Source: Petralouisia muris (GTDB lineage: Bacteria > Bacillota > Clostridia > Lachnospirales > Lachnospiraceae). From it: DNA of 64,000 nt. Location of the stretch: positions 62,001 through 126,000 of the forward strand of contig NZ_SRYA01000001.1 in the NCBI RefSeq assembly GCF_004793545.1. The letters run 5' to 3'. The notes under the pieces were generated by a model. It made no database searches. It was not told the DNA's origin and worked only from the letters and a program-made list of their open reading frames with translations. Each line of letters starts with the position of its first letter. Positions within the stretch are counted from its first letter, which is position 1. Below, piece after piece: positions 16,447 to 24,619 of the stretch. Both the position numbers and the translations under genes were made by a program.

Positions 16447-16745
16447 TTACTCCCAGTTTCGAATCATGAATGACATTGCCAGCCTGATAGCGGCAAACCC
16501 CAGAGCAATCAAAAAAGCCTGTCTGTAACCCCCTGTCTGCCAAAACAAATTCCCACCAGACAGATCCCCACATAAAATAATCCAGCAGAGCCATTTCCGC
16601 TCATTTAGAGAATTCCCATGGCAGCAACAGAAGCAACGAATACTGCCCGCAATGTCTGGATACAGTCAATCCGATCCGACGCCATTCCTGCCAGAATCCG
16701 TCCAAAGGTATTAAACAGAGCCAATACAGAAACCACTTTTCTCCT
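16447..16745 (-). pseudogene. Remnant of an OFA-family (oxalate/formate antiporter) MFS transporter
   Basis: Three short frames on the minus strand read as pieces of one transporter. The first (about 16744-16610) reads VLALFNTFGRILAGMASDRI, the second reads SGNGSAGLFYVGICLVGICF and the third reads QAFLIALGFAAI, then MSFMIRNWE and a stop at 16447. A stop codon splits the first and second, and a deletion of some 40-50 residues with a frameshift separates the second and third. The N-terminal half is absent. The order matches the C-terminal half of OFA transporters, which exchange small carboxylates. The adjacent hydrolase now ends inside this sequence. Its former place at the end of the accessory cluster suggests it once carried the cluster's substrate or product. 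Confidence 0.78.
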
Positions 16746-17511
16746 CTTCTGACAGAATCAGCGCTACAGGTTCCTCCTCCAGAGAATCCAGGTATATCCA
16801 CCCCTTTGCATAAGGCGGATAAGGATACTGATAGCGGAGAAACTTTTTTCCAACGCTGTTTTCTATGCACTCCATCATCCTTTTGGTCAGTGATTTTGGA
16901 AATAACCTGTCATGATGAGACGTTAGATAACTGTCAAATTCCAGGTTCTGAATCTGTGCCAGAGTGGCATACTGTTCCTGCCCTGACAAATGATTCTGAA
17001 AATTCAAGCACATCACCGGAGTTAAGGCGTCTCCCGACAAAAGCAGCTTCATCGAGGGAATCCATACTCCAACAGAACCTGCCGTATGCCCTTTCAGGGG
17101 AATTATTTGGCACTCCATCCGTCCAAGATCAAAGCTTTCAAATTCCAGAGGAATGATACATTTCCATTCTTTTGGCGGAACCAAAAAGGGCCGGGCGCCA
17201 TTCCCGGCCAAATCCAGAATCCAGCGGTTCAATGTTTCCGTATCATAGCTTTCTAAAATGGAAAAATCCGGTTTTGGAAAATACACACGCTCAAACTGGC
17301 TGTTTCCTCCTATATGGTCAAAGTGCCCATGGCTGTTTATCACCAAAAGAGGAAGTTCTGTCACGCTTTTCAGCGCTTTCCCCATATGGTCAATTCCGCA
17401 GCCGGTATCAAACAAAAGAGCCTTCTTACCTCCCACTACCAGATTCGCACAGCATCCTGCCTGATCCTTTAATACATACACATTCTCTAATACTTTTGTG
17501 ATCCTAATCAT
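16711..17511 (-). CDS. MBL-fold metallo-hydrolase
   Basis: A 266-residue metallo-beta-lactamase fold protein. The metal motif is INSHGHFDHIGG (HxHxDH), with a further histidine in IPLKGHTAGSVGVW and Asp in LLSGDALTP. Start MIRITKVLENVY (17511) has TTGGGGAC upstream; the longer frame lacks a better site. The final 12 residues or so overlap remnants of the OFA transporter, so the natural C-terminus may have been altered. Last intact gene of the cluster, 92 bases after DUF1097. The reaction (ester, lactone or thioester hydrolysis) is not evident. Confidence 0.8.
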   Translation of the reverse strand: MIRITKVLENVYVLKDQAGCCANLVVGGKKALLFDTGCGIDHMGKALKSVTELPLLVINSHGHFDHIGGNSQFERVYFPKPDFSILESYDTETLNRWILDLAGNGARPFLVPPKEWKCIIPLEFESFDLGRMECQIIPLKGHTAGSVGVWIPSMKLLLSGDALTPVMCLNFQNHLSGQEQYATLAQIQNLEFDSYLTSHHDRLFPKSLTKRMMECIENSVGKKFLRYQYPYPPYAKGWIYLDSLEEEPVALILSEEEKSGFCIGSV

Positions 17512-17603
17512 ATGTCCCCAAGAAAAGGACTGCCGCATTCTGGAATATGAATGCAGAAAACACCTTCCCGTCTCATATTCCTTCCTGGGGCAGCCCCGAT
17601 TTC

Positions 17604-18113
17604 TCACCTTTTTATTTTACGAATTAAAAATTTCTGAAAAGCATCCACGCCTACGCCTACATAAAACACTCCGGCCGCCATGGCAATTCCAATTTGTATA
17701 GGGAGCGTCCTCAGTTCTGAAAGTTTCATCGGCCCCATAACGGTAAGTCCGATTGCCCATCCGCAGAGCCAGGCAGGGGTATAAAACACTGCCGGAAACG
17801 TTTCTCCGATGAGAACCGCAGCGCCGCCCAAAAGAAACAGGGTAAAATATAATTCCAGATTGGGATGCAGGGCCAGAACTTCCATTACCCAGATTGCAGT
17901 TACCGCCCATACATCGCCGGCAAGAAAACCTGCGGTAATCTTTAATGCGTCTTTTCTTTTATTTCCATTTGCCACATAAAGGCCGGCGCATATCAGCGCA
18001 ACCGCGCCTACGTCAACGCCCAGATACGGCGCCGCCACTGCCCAGATGGGCGGCATAAAGGCAATGCCCAACGCCAGAGTCAGCATATTTATTTTCTTTT
18101 GTTTTTTCTCCAT
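17604..18113 (-). CDS. DUF1097 family inner membrane protein
   Basis: A 169-residue hydrophobic protein with about five predicted membrane segments, from MLTLALGIAFMPPIWAVAAP to the C-terminal helix. A hallmark stretch AALICAGLYVANGNKR-type is seen here as VALICAGLYVANGNKRKD. It resembles the DUF1097 family (E. coli YcdZ), which has no known function. It starts 24 bases after butyrate kinase on the same strand, so it is probably cotranscribed with the acyl-phosphate genes and may be a permease or channel for the acid product. Confidence 0.72.
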   Translation of the reverse strand: MEKKQKKINMLTLALGIAFMPPIWAVAAPYLGVDVGAVALICAGLYVANGNKRKDALKITAGFLAGDVWAVTAIWVMEVLALHPNLELYFTLFLLGGAAVLIGETFPAVFYTPAWLCGWAIGLTVMGPMKLSELRTLPIQIGIAMAAGVFYVGVGVDAFQKFLIRKIKR

Positions 18114-18137
18114 ATGCCTTGTCTTCCTTTCATCTGG

Positions 18138-19247
18138 CTACCACGAAAAACCGCTCCATACTGGTTTCCCGGTATATTCTTTTAACCTTTCTTCCCCGTT
18201 CAGCACACGGACTGCCCCGGCAGCCATTGCTTCCATTTCAAACTCTCCCGGGTAAGCAGTAACCGGCGCAAGAAAGGAACAGCTTTCCGTTATCTGCCGC
18301 ACTAAATCATCACTGTGCACCATGCCCCCGCCAAGCAGTATTCCGTCCACCTTTCCATGGAGAACCGCCGCCATAGCGCCAATGCATTTTTCAATCTGGT
18401 AAATCATGGAATTCCACAGCATTTCTGCATATTTATCCCCCTTCTTTACCCGCTGAGTCAGTTCCACTGCATCTGAAATTCCTACATGGCTGACAAAGCC
18501 GCCGGTCCTGGTACAAAGTTTCTTCATCTCTGCCGCATCCAGATGATTTTTCCCCATATACTCCAAAAGATCTGCAGCCGAAACGCTTCCGCACCTTGTA
18601 GGAGCCATAGGCCCTTCGCCGCCTACAATGTCATATCCGTCCACCATCCGTCCCTGGCGGTGGGCAGATACGGAAATTCCTCCGCCAATATGGCATACTA
18701 CATAATTGCAGTTTTCATAAGCTTTTTTCAGCACATTTTTGCTGTGTCTGATTGCCGTTTCCTTTAAATTTAATGCGTGCAAATGGATGATCCGGTTCAC
18801 TCCCTGAATGCCTGTCATCCTTGCCAGATCCTGAAGCTCATCCACATCCGGCGGATTCACTACCATGGCCTGTTTCCCATACTTCACGGCAAATTCATTG
18901 GCAAGCTGGGAACCCAGGGCAGCCGGGTGGATGACGCCGTTGGCGCATGTCCTGGCATGTTTCAGCATCAGTTCCGACACTCCATAGGTTCCTCCCTCCA
19001 TGGCAAGAAGACCGCCGCCTCTTCCCACAAACACATCCACCTCTTCCAGTGAAATCCCCGCCTCCTTCAGAAGTTCCAGGATCATATCCCTCCGGTAAGG
19101 AAGCTGATCCGGAATCGTCTGATATTTTGAAAGCTCTGCGGCGTCATGGGATACATTTTTTGTAAAAACGCATTTCTCCCCTTGAAATAAAGCGATTTTC
19201 GTAGAAGTAGAGCCGGGATTTACCGCCAAAACCTTATATTGTTTCAT
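18138..19247 (-). CDS. buk: Butyrate kinase family protein
   Basis: Makes ATP and a short-chain acid from acyl phosphate, or the reverse. It is 369 residues of the ASKHA fold: N-terminal phosphate loop LAVNPGSTSTKIALF, GRGGGL, HIGGGISV and the C-terminal nucleotide motif LLGGGMVHSD. Acetate kinases are longer and have different motifs, so Buk is the right family; branched-chain acids are possible substrates. It lies 14 bases after a Pta-type acyltransferase and next to an ACP gene, away from the main butyrate operon. This points to energy recovery for a dedicated pathway. Confidence 0.9.
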   Translation of the reverse strand: MKQYKVLAVNPGSTSTKIALFQGEKCVFTKNVSHDAAELSKYQTIPDQLPYRRDMILELLKEAGISLEEVDVFVGRGGGLLAMEGGTYGVSELMLKHARTCANGVIHPAALGSQLANEFAVKYGKQAMVVNPPDVDELQDLARMTGIQGVNRIIHLHALNLKETAIRHSKNVLKKAYENCNYVVCHIGGGISVSAHRQGRMVDGYDIVGGEGPMAPTRCGSVSAADLLEYMGKNHLDAAEMKKLCTRTGGFVSHVGISDAVELTQRVKKGDKYAEMLWNSMIYQIEKCIGAMAAVLHGKVDGILLGGGMVHSDDLVRQITESCSFLAPVTAYPGEFEMEAMAAGAVRVLNGEERLKEYTGKPVWSGFSW

Positions 19248-19261
19248 TTATTTTCTCCTTT

Positions 19262-20260
19262 TCATTCTCCCGACGCCCGCACAGCGCTGATTACAATATT
19301 TCCTTTGATTTCAGAAACGGGAGCTCCTCTGGAACAGTCGCATACCACCTTGTTGAATCCCTGCATCATAGGGCCGTAAGCGTCTGCATGCCCAAACTGC
19401 TGAATCAGCTTCACTCCAACGTTTCCCACATTCAAATCCGGCCAGATTATGATATTCGCTTTGCCTGCCACCTTGCTCTCCCGCTTCACCTTTTTCTCCG
19501 CTACCGCTGGCGAAACTGCCGCGTCAAACTGAAACTCTCCGTCAATGGCAAGATCCGGCCGCTGTTTTTTCGCAATCTCCAGCGCCTGAACTACTTTATC
19601 AATCAATTCCCCCTGGCCGCTTCCCAAGGTGGAATAGCTGACCATGGCGCACCTGGGCTCCCAGTCCAGTAAGGCTTTGACCGTATCGCAGGCAGAAATT
19701 GCGATATCCGCCAGCTGCTTTGCATCCGGATTAGTGCACACGGCGCTGTCGCCCACCGCAAGAAGCGTCCCTTCGCTTCCCGCAAATCCCGGAATATCGC
19801 ACAAGCCGATACTGGAAACAGTGCTGATGCCTTCTTTTAATCCAATGATCATCTGCCCCGCCAAAAGCACATCCCCGGTGGTATTGTCAATGCCCGCAAA
19901 GGTTACGTCCACTTCTTCCACTGCCTGCATTACCATGGCGTAATATAAAGGATTCTGCATCCGCCGGTTTAAAGCTTTTTCCTTTAAAATTGTCTGGGGA
20001 AGGGCCACGTATTTTTCAATCAGCTTTTTCTTATGGTCTTCTTCGCCGATATCCACAATTTCAAACACACTTTCCTCATAACCTCTTTCCCTGGCCGCTT
20101 CTCTGATCTCACCGCCGTTTCCCACAAGAACAGGGATAATATAACCTTCACGCCCTGTTTCATAGGCAGCCTGCATCATTTTTTCATTCATGGCTTCCGG
20201 AAACGCAACCTTTCTGGGGTTCCCTTTGGCCTTTTGGTAAATTTCATCCAATACTCCCAT
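19262..20260 (-). CDS. Phosphate acyltransferase (Pta/Ptb family)
   Basis: A 332-residue enzyme that exchanges CoA (or possibly ACP) thioesters for acyl phosphate. MVSYSTLGSGQG, IDGEFQFDAAVSP, WPDLNVGN and AYGPMMQGFNKVVCD are the family motifs and are closer to Pta than to classical Ptb. Its stop codon is followed by buk after 14 bases, and the ACP gene stops two bases before its ATG, so tight coupling is likely. The acyl group is not known; pairing with a butyrate kinase suggests propionyl to isovaleryl chains rather than acetyl. Confidence 0.88.
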   Translation of the reverse strand: MGVLDEIYQKAKGNPRKVAFPEAMNEKMMQAAYETGREGYIIPVLVGNGGEIREAARERGYEESVFEIVDIGEEDHKKKLIEKYVALPQTILKEKALNRRMQNPLYYAMVMQAVEEVDVTFAGIDNTTGDVLLAGQMIIGLKEGISTVSSIGLCDIPGFAGSEGTLLAVGDSAVCTNPDAKQLADIAISACDTVKALLDWEPRCAMVSYSTLGSGQGELIDKVVQALEIAKKQRPDLAIDGEFQFDAAVSPAVAEKKVKRESKVAGKANIIIWPDLNVGNVGVKLIQQFGHADAYGPMMQGFNKVVCDCSRGAPVSEIKGNIVISAVRASGE

Positions 20261-20262
20261 TT

Positions 20263-20502
20263 TTACATTTCCTCTTCAATCAGGTTTACCAAATCACCAA
20301 TGGTTGCACAGCCGCTTGCGTCCGCCAGCATCAGTTCCACATCCAGCTCATTTTCAATCTCAGCCACAAGAGCCACCATCTGCACGGACGCGCCGCCTAA
20401 GTCTTCTTTGAATAATGTTTCCATCGAAAGGTTTGCTGCCTCCTGCTTATAAGATGTCGCCACCATATTGATTACCTGTGCTTCTAATTCTTTTCGTTCC
20501 AT
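20263..20502 (-). CDS. Stand-alone acyl carrier protein with atypical Ser motif
   Basis: A 79-residue acidic four-helix carrier protein. The region FKEDLGGASVQMVALVAEIE aligns with the FxEDLGADSLDxVEL segment of fatty-acid ACPs. The phosphopantetheine-accepting serine is kept (Ser39) but the DSL motif is changed to ASV. It is not near fab genes; it lies between the DUF35/thiolase pair and the Pta-type acyltransferase, with a two-base gap to the latter. Likely role: carrying an acyl intermediate for this pathway alone. Ribosome site AAGGAGAATAAGTAA-like upstream. Confidence 0.85.
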   Translation of the reverse strand: MERKELEAQVINMVATSYKQEAANLSMETLFKEDLGGASVQMVALVAEIENELDVELMLADASGCATIGDLVNLIEEEM

Positions 20503-20536
20503 TTTACTTATTCTCCTTTTTCAAACAATCTATTAT

Positions 20537-20950
20537 TTATGCTTCATCAAGGTCAAACACCACTGTCTTAAAGCCGCCTTCCCGTTCAAACACAGCCGCA
20601 TGGCAGTTAAGGGGAAGTTTTGCGGACAATTCCGCCCTGTTTTTCTTACTGACGCCCCGGACAACAGCGTTCAGCCGTGTACCTTCTTCAAGTTCCACTT
20701 CGCCGTAGGCGTACTTGCCTAACTTTTTATATTCCGGCTTGGAAGAAAGAGCCGCTGGAAGGACAATCGAATGCAGCTTTGCTTTTCCGCTGATTTCATA
20801 CCACTCCGTTTCATAATTGCCGCATGCATTGCAGGCGTATACCGGGGGAAATTCCACATTCCCGCATTTGGGGCATTTCCGTCCCATAAATTTTCCTTCT
20901 TCCAGTCCCTCATAAAACTTCTGGACTACTTTTTCTAACTGAATGCTCAT
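20537..20950 (-). CDS. DUF35 (Zn-ribbon/OB-fold) thiolase partner protein
   Basis: A 137-residue protein with an N-terminal helix, a zinc ribbon (Cys26, Cys29, Cys40, Cys43 in CPKCG and CNACG) and a C-terminal OB domain with YAYGEVELEEG. DUF35 proteins pair with SCP2-type thiolases or HMG-CoA synthases and hold the substrate channel; one well-known pair (ChsH2-Ltp2) makes a retro-aldolase in steroid side-chain breakdown. Start at 20950 is set by GGAGG seven bases upstream; the longer open frame only overlaps the thiolase. Eleven bases after the thiolase stop. Confidence 0.88.
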   Translation of the reverse strand: MSIQLEKVVQKFYEGLEEGKFMGRKCPKCGNVEFPPVYACNACGNYETEWYEISGKAKLHSIVLPAALSSKPEYKKLGKYAYGEVELEEGTRLNAVVRGVSKKNRAELSAKLPLNCHAAVFEREGGFKTVVFDLDEA

Positions 20951-20961
20951 GAAAGCGCCTC

Positions 20962-22272
20962 CTATCCTTCTAATGTACGAATTACAATTGCAGCCACATT
21001 CTGGGCCCCGCCGTATCCCCGGAGCATCGCAGTCCTGGGCGTCTGCTTCACCTGATGTTCTCCGCACTCGCCCCACATCTGTTTGCATGCCTCGTACACG
21101 TCTGCAAGGCCAGAAGCTGCATGTGCATGTCCAAAGGATGTCCGGCCGCCGTTGGTGTTGATGGGCTTGTCCCCATCCCATGCGGTGCGTCCATCGCAGA
21201 TATACTTCCAGCCTTCTCCGTATGGAAGGTAACCTGCAATCTCTGCAGACACCAAATGGGAAGTAATGATAAAATCGTTGGCATAAAATAAGTCCAGATC
21301 TTCTCCTGACAATCCGGTTAATTCATAGACCTGCCGCACTGCCTCTTCCGTTGCCCGGACTTCAAAATGGGGAGTTGTGGCTTCGCAGGCTGCGCTTCCA
21401 ATTCCCAGCACTTCAATGGGCCTGTGTTTTAAATTCTTTGCAATCTCAGAAACCCTCTCCGTTGCGCACACAATCGCTGCGGCTGCCCCGTCGCATTTCA
21501 GCTCGATGCCGCCGGCGCGGAGAAAATCTCCCATCCGCGGATTGTATGGAGAATTCATATATTCTTCCAGTGTCATGCCCGCTTCTTCGGCAAGGGCTTC
21601 ATAAGTCTTTCTCTCAATTGCCAGGGGATTGACGGAAGCATTTCTTCTGTTGTTAATGCACATCCAGTTTAAGGTCTGGTTCATCTGTTCTGACGTAATG
21701 CCTCTGGTTCTGACATACCACTCTGCCGCATCATCATAAATCAGTTCCTGGCCCGCCATCAGGCTTCTGGTATAGGTACGGTCATAGAGCCATGATGTAG
21801 TTTTTAAGAACTTATCCATGGTCATCTTATCTCTTTTATAGGGATGTTTCGGAGATTCCACATTGTCTGCCGGCGACGGCGTGCTGTCCCCAAATTCCAC
21901 TGCCCCGGTAAGCACACAGTCATATTTTCCGGAAGCTACGGCATTCACTGCCTGTTCAATGGCAAGATATCCGGTGCAGCACGCCTCAGAATGATGAATA
22001 GAGCCCTTCCCCTTCATTCCAAACCAGTTGGCAACCTGCACATTCGGCGTCAGATAGTTGGAGCCGTTTAAAGGGCTGGCTTCCCCATGAAAATAAAAAT
22101 CCACATCTCTCGGATTCACGCCGGCGTCTTCCATTGCCTTCAATGCCGCATACCCAAACATTTCACCCTCTGTCAGCCCGTCCGTTTCGGGGTGATCTAC
22201 CGTGTACATAAACGTAGTGCAGCCAACGCCGATAATCGACACGCTTCTTCCATACTTTCCCAAAGTACCCAT
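20962..22272 (-). CDS. SCP2-type thiolase/aldolase-like protein
   Basis: A 436-residue thiolase-superfamily protein of the SCP2/non-condensing type, which usually acts with a DUF35 partner; one is encoded directly downstream. The nucleophile is Cys98 or Cys99 (HHSEACCTGYLAIEQA), and the C-terminal catalytic region is NGGRTSFGHAHAASG, with the histidine kept. The start MGTLGKYGRSVSIIGVG (22272) follows AGGAAG; the longer open frame runs into the promoter. It may cleave a beta-keto or beta-hydroxy acyl chain. Divergent from the PucR-like regulator; first gene of the acyl-phosphate arm. TATACT box at 22307-22312 without a strong -35, consistent with activation. Confidence 0.88.
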   Translation of the reverse strand: MGTLGKYGRSVSIIGVGCTTFMYTVDHPETDGLTEGEMFGYAALKAMEDAGVNPRDVDFYFHGEASPLNGSNYLTPNVQVANWFGMKGKGSIHHSEACCTGYLAIEQAVNAVASGKYDCVLTGAVEFGDSTPSPADNVESPKHPYKRDKMTMDKFLKTTSWLYDRTYTRSLMAGQELIYDDAAEWYVRTRGITSEQMNQTLNWMCINNRRNASVNPLAIERKTYEALAEEAGMTLEEYMNSPYNPRMGDFLRAGGIELKCDGAAAAIVCATERVSEIAKNLKHRPIEVLGIGSAACEATTPHFEVRATEEAVRQVYELTGLSGEDLDLFYANDFIITSHLVSAEIAGYLPYGEGWKYICDGRTAWDGDKPINTNGGRTSFGHAHAASGLADVYEACKQMWGECGEHQVKQTPRTAMLRGYGGAQNVAAIVIRTLEG

Positions 22273-22375
22273 AATTTTTCTTCCTTTCCTCTCTTTTGAT
22301 ATCATCAGTATAGAGAATTTTCTGCTTTGATTCATCGTGCCTGCATCCAATCTTTTCCTCTGCCAGCCTGATTTT

Positions 22376-22391
22376 TCGTGCACACGCACAA
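22376..22391. promoter_or_regulatory. Candidate operator between thiolase and regulator genes
   Basis: TCGTGCACACGCACAA is an imperfect palindrome between the divergent promoters. It matches 11 of 16 positions, including all of the CACAA half, with the perfect palindrome at 29346-29361 upstream of the redox arm. On the plus strand a TATAAT box (22404-22409) for the regulator gene lies 12 bases away. Confidence 0.5.
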
Positions 22392-22466
22392 TTCTGTTTG
22401 GGATATAATAAAAGCAATGACAATAAGAAACCATTCACACGCCACAAAAGCGAAAGGAACGCCTCT

Positions 22467-24014
22467 ATGGAATATATACAGTTACTTAGCCATTTAAAAG
22501 AACAGGGATATGGTTACCATATCTACGGAAACTCCCTGCTGGATCCGGATTTGATTCATGCGCGTATCCTGACAGAGCAGAACCATGCTTATTCTCCATC
22601 CACCTTATATTTGGCGCCTGCCCGCCTGCTTCCGCCTCCCGATCTGGACAACTCCATCATCTTGTTTTGCCTGGAGCAGTCTGCCAATTTCCAGCAGTAT
22701 GAAACAAGCGCCTTTCAGGTTGCGGCCTTTGAGCCGGGAATCTCCCAGGGAGAATTTTTGAACTTTATTTTAGATTGTCTTACCGAAATCCAGCAGATTA
22801 CCTCCGGCATGCATATTCTGGTAAATGCTTTATTTTCTGGAAACGGGCTTCAATATTTAATCGACACAGCCACAAACATATTTGGCAATCCCATTTATGT
22901 GATTGATCTGCAATATAAATATCTGGCTATGTCTGCCGGAATTGTGCCTGACAATATTTTCTTTCAGGAGGAAAGCGCCACCGGATACATCAGCGAAACA
23001 GGAATTCAGCATATTACCAGAAATAACCTGGATGAAAAAGTACAGAAGACAAACCACGCCTATTACCATTACAATGAGTTAATCCAGAAAGGAATGCTGA
23101 TTGATACAGTAGAAATTCAGGGAGTGGGAATCGGACATGTGATGATGCTGGAATCGGAACATGAGTTTTACGATTTTGACAGAGAATTTTTCCATCGATT
23201 CAGCAAGCTGATATCCATGGAATTGCAGAAAGACTCCTCTTTCCGGCGGAACAAAGGCGTCATGTATTCTTATTTTTTAATTGATTTAATCAAACATCCA
23301 AAGAAAAATACCAACCACATCCAGGAACGCTTAAAAGCTATGGGATACAACCTGAAGGAAACCTTTTACATTATTGCCATTCCCACCGTGGGATACAGCA
23401 CCTCGGATTTGAAAATGGAAGTAATCCTGGAGCGGATGAAATTTATCTTATCTGGAAGCATTTACGTGATTTACGAAAATACGATTGTATTCCTAATCAG
23501 CCGAAACCTGAACCAGCGTTTCAGCGACTATGAAATGAACCAGCTGGAAAACTACCTGAACGCTAATAACCTGAAAGCGGGCATCAGTAATTTTTATCAA
23601 AATCTGGAAGACACAGCCTGTTTCTATCAACAGGCCGTGTCCGCCGTGCTTCTGGGAATAAAACTGTCTCCCGCTTCCTCTGTTTACTATTTCAGCGATT
23701 ACTACCTCTACAAAATGTTAGAAACTCTGGAAAGGGAAGATCCCCAGATCCAATTCTTAATCCAGCCCGGCCTGATGAAGCTGTACCTTTACGACAAAGA
23801 ACACGGCACAGACTTCATGGATACTATAATAGAATTTCTAAAGCATCCCGGCCAGCCTGCAAATATTGCGGATGCACTGCATATCCACAAAAACACGCTG
23901 CTGTACCGCATGGGAAAAATCAAACAGATTACAGGCTGCGATTTTGTGGAAGGGGAGGAATATATGAATTACAACCTGTCTGTAAAAATTATGAAATATC
24001 TGCACCTCATCTAA
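22467..24014 (+). CDS. PucR/CdaR-family transcriptional regulator
   Basis: A 515-residue regulator. The C-terminus (ANIADALHIHKNTLLYRMGK) is the PucR/CdaR helix-turn-helix, preceded by a GGDEF-like middle domain around residues 290-410. The N-terminal 200 residues resemble the PucR sensory region. The start is ATG 22467 with AAAGGAACG; the upstream 23 residues of the open frame are promoter DNA. Family members control purine, glycerate or aromatic catabolism as activators. Divergent from the thiolase operon and convergent with the redox operon, so it lies in the middle of the cluster. Confidence 0.88.
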   Translation: MEYIQLLSHLKEQGYGYHIYGNSLLDPDLIHARILTEQNHAYSPSTLYLAPARLLPPPDLDNSIILFCLEQSANFQQYETSAFQVAAFEPGISQGEFLNFILDCLTEIQQITSGMHILVNALFSGNGLQYLIDTATNIFGNPIYVIDLQYKYLAMSAGIVPDNIFFQEESATGYISETGIQHITRNNLDEKVQKTNHAYYHYNELIQKGMLIDTVEIQGVGIGHVMMLESEHEFYDFDREFFHRFSKLISMELQKDSSFRRNKGVMYSYFLIDLIKHPKKNTNHIQERLKAMGYNLKETFYIIAIPTVGYSTSDLKMEVILERMKFILSGSIYVIYENTIVFLISRNLNQRFSDYEMNQLENYLNANNLKAGISNFYQNLEDTACFYQQAVSAVLLGIKLSPASSVYYFSDYYLYKMLETLEREDPQIQFLIQPGLMKLYLYDKEHGTDFMDTIIEFLKHPGQPANIADALHIHKNTLLYRMGKIKQITGCDFVEGEEYMNYNLSVKIMKYLHLI

Positions 24015-24032
24015 TCTGGCTTGGGAACAGGC

Positions 24033-24608
24033 TTATTTTCTTTTGCAGGGAATAGGACGTTTCGGGCATTTGGGCTTAATTGTCCCTGCCCGGACAACAG
24101 CGTCCTCCTCACAGGCTTCCATGCAGGCTCCGCACTGGATACATTCTTTTTGATCTATTACATGCACAAATTTCGCTTTTCCCAGAACCGCATCCTCTTC
24201 ACAGGCGTCTATGCACTCTCCGCATCCGATGCATTTTTCTGCAAGGATATGATACGTCATAAACTTCCTGCAGACTCCGGCCCGGCATCCTCTCCTGCCG
24301 ATATGATCTTCAAAATCCTCCCGGTAACTATCAATTGCAGCAAGAACAGCCGCTCCAATCTCCTCCCCTGTCTCACAAAGAGACTGGCTCTTCATCATTT
24401 GGCAAAGTTCCTGCATCTGCGCCAGATCTGTGCTTTTTCCCTTTTTCTCTGCGATATCTCCAAGCATCAATTGAAGCTGGGTGACGCCCTCATATCCAAA
24501 TACGCATTTGCCGCATCCGGCGCATTCATTTTCAGAAACCAGTTTGCATATCGTATCCACAATGCACTGGGTATCCTTTAAATTATTGATCTTATCCAGC
24601 ATACTCAT
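24033..24608 (-). CDS. NuoF C-terminal domain fused to a two-cluster ferredoxin
   Basis: A 191-residue iron-sulfur protein. Residues 25-105 match the [4Fe-4S] domain of NuoF/HydB (Cys29, Cys32, Cys35 and Cys78, corresponding to the CGxCxPC...C ligands). Residues 122-170 hold two [4Fe-4S] motifs (Cys126/129/132/136 and Cys156/159/162/166). The NADH/FMN Rossmann domain and SLBB domain of NuoF are absent. It follows the NuoG/GltD fusion by 11 bases, which would supply NAD(P)H oxidation. Start set by AGGAGG seven bases upstream. Probable electron wire of the redox arm. Confidence 0.85.
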   Translation of the reverse strand: MSMLDKINNLKDTQCIVDTICKLVSENECAGCGKCVFGYEGVTQLQLMLGDIAEKKGKSTDLAQMQELCQMMKSQSLCETGEEIGAAVLAAIDSYREDFEDHIGRRGCRAGVCRKFMTYHILAEKCIGCGECIDACEEDAVLGKAKFVHVIDQKECIQCGACMEACEEDAVVRAGTIKPKCPKRPIPCKRK

Positions 24609-24619
24609 ACAGACGCCTC

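Noticed and set aside
16307-16594. Two short minus-strand frames (also 16601-16870)
   Set aside because: They are wrong-frame readings of the transporter remnant; the family match is in the other frames.
18138-20260. Buk and Pta-type genes as the terminal steps of the main butyrate pathway
   Set aside because: They are not next to the bcd operon, the acyltransferase resembles Pta more than Ptb, and they are cotranscribed with an ACP, DUF35 and thiolase; a dedicated pathway is more likely, though a shared role is not excluded.
20951-21181. N-terminal extension of the DUF35 gene
   Set aside because: It lies wholly within the thiolase coding sequence; the ATG at 20950 has a strong ribosome site and begins the family's conserved region.
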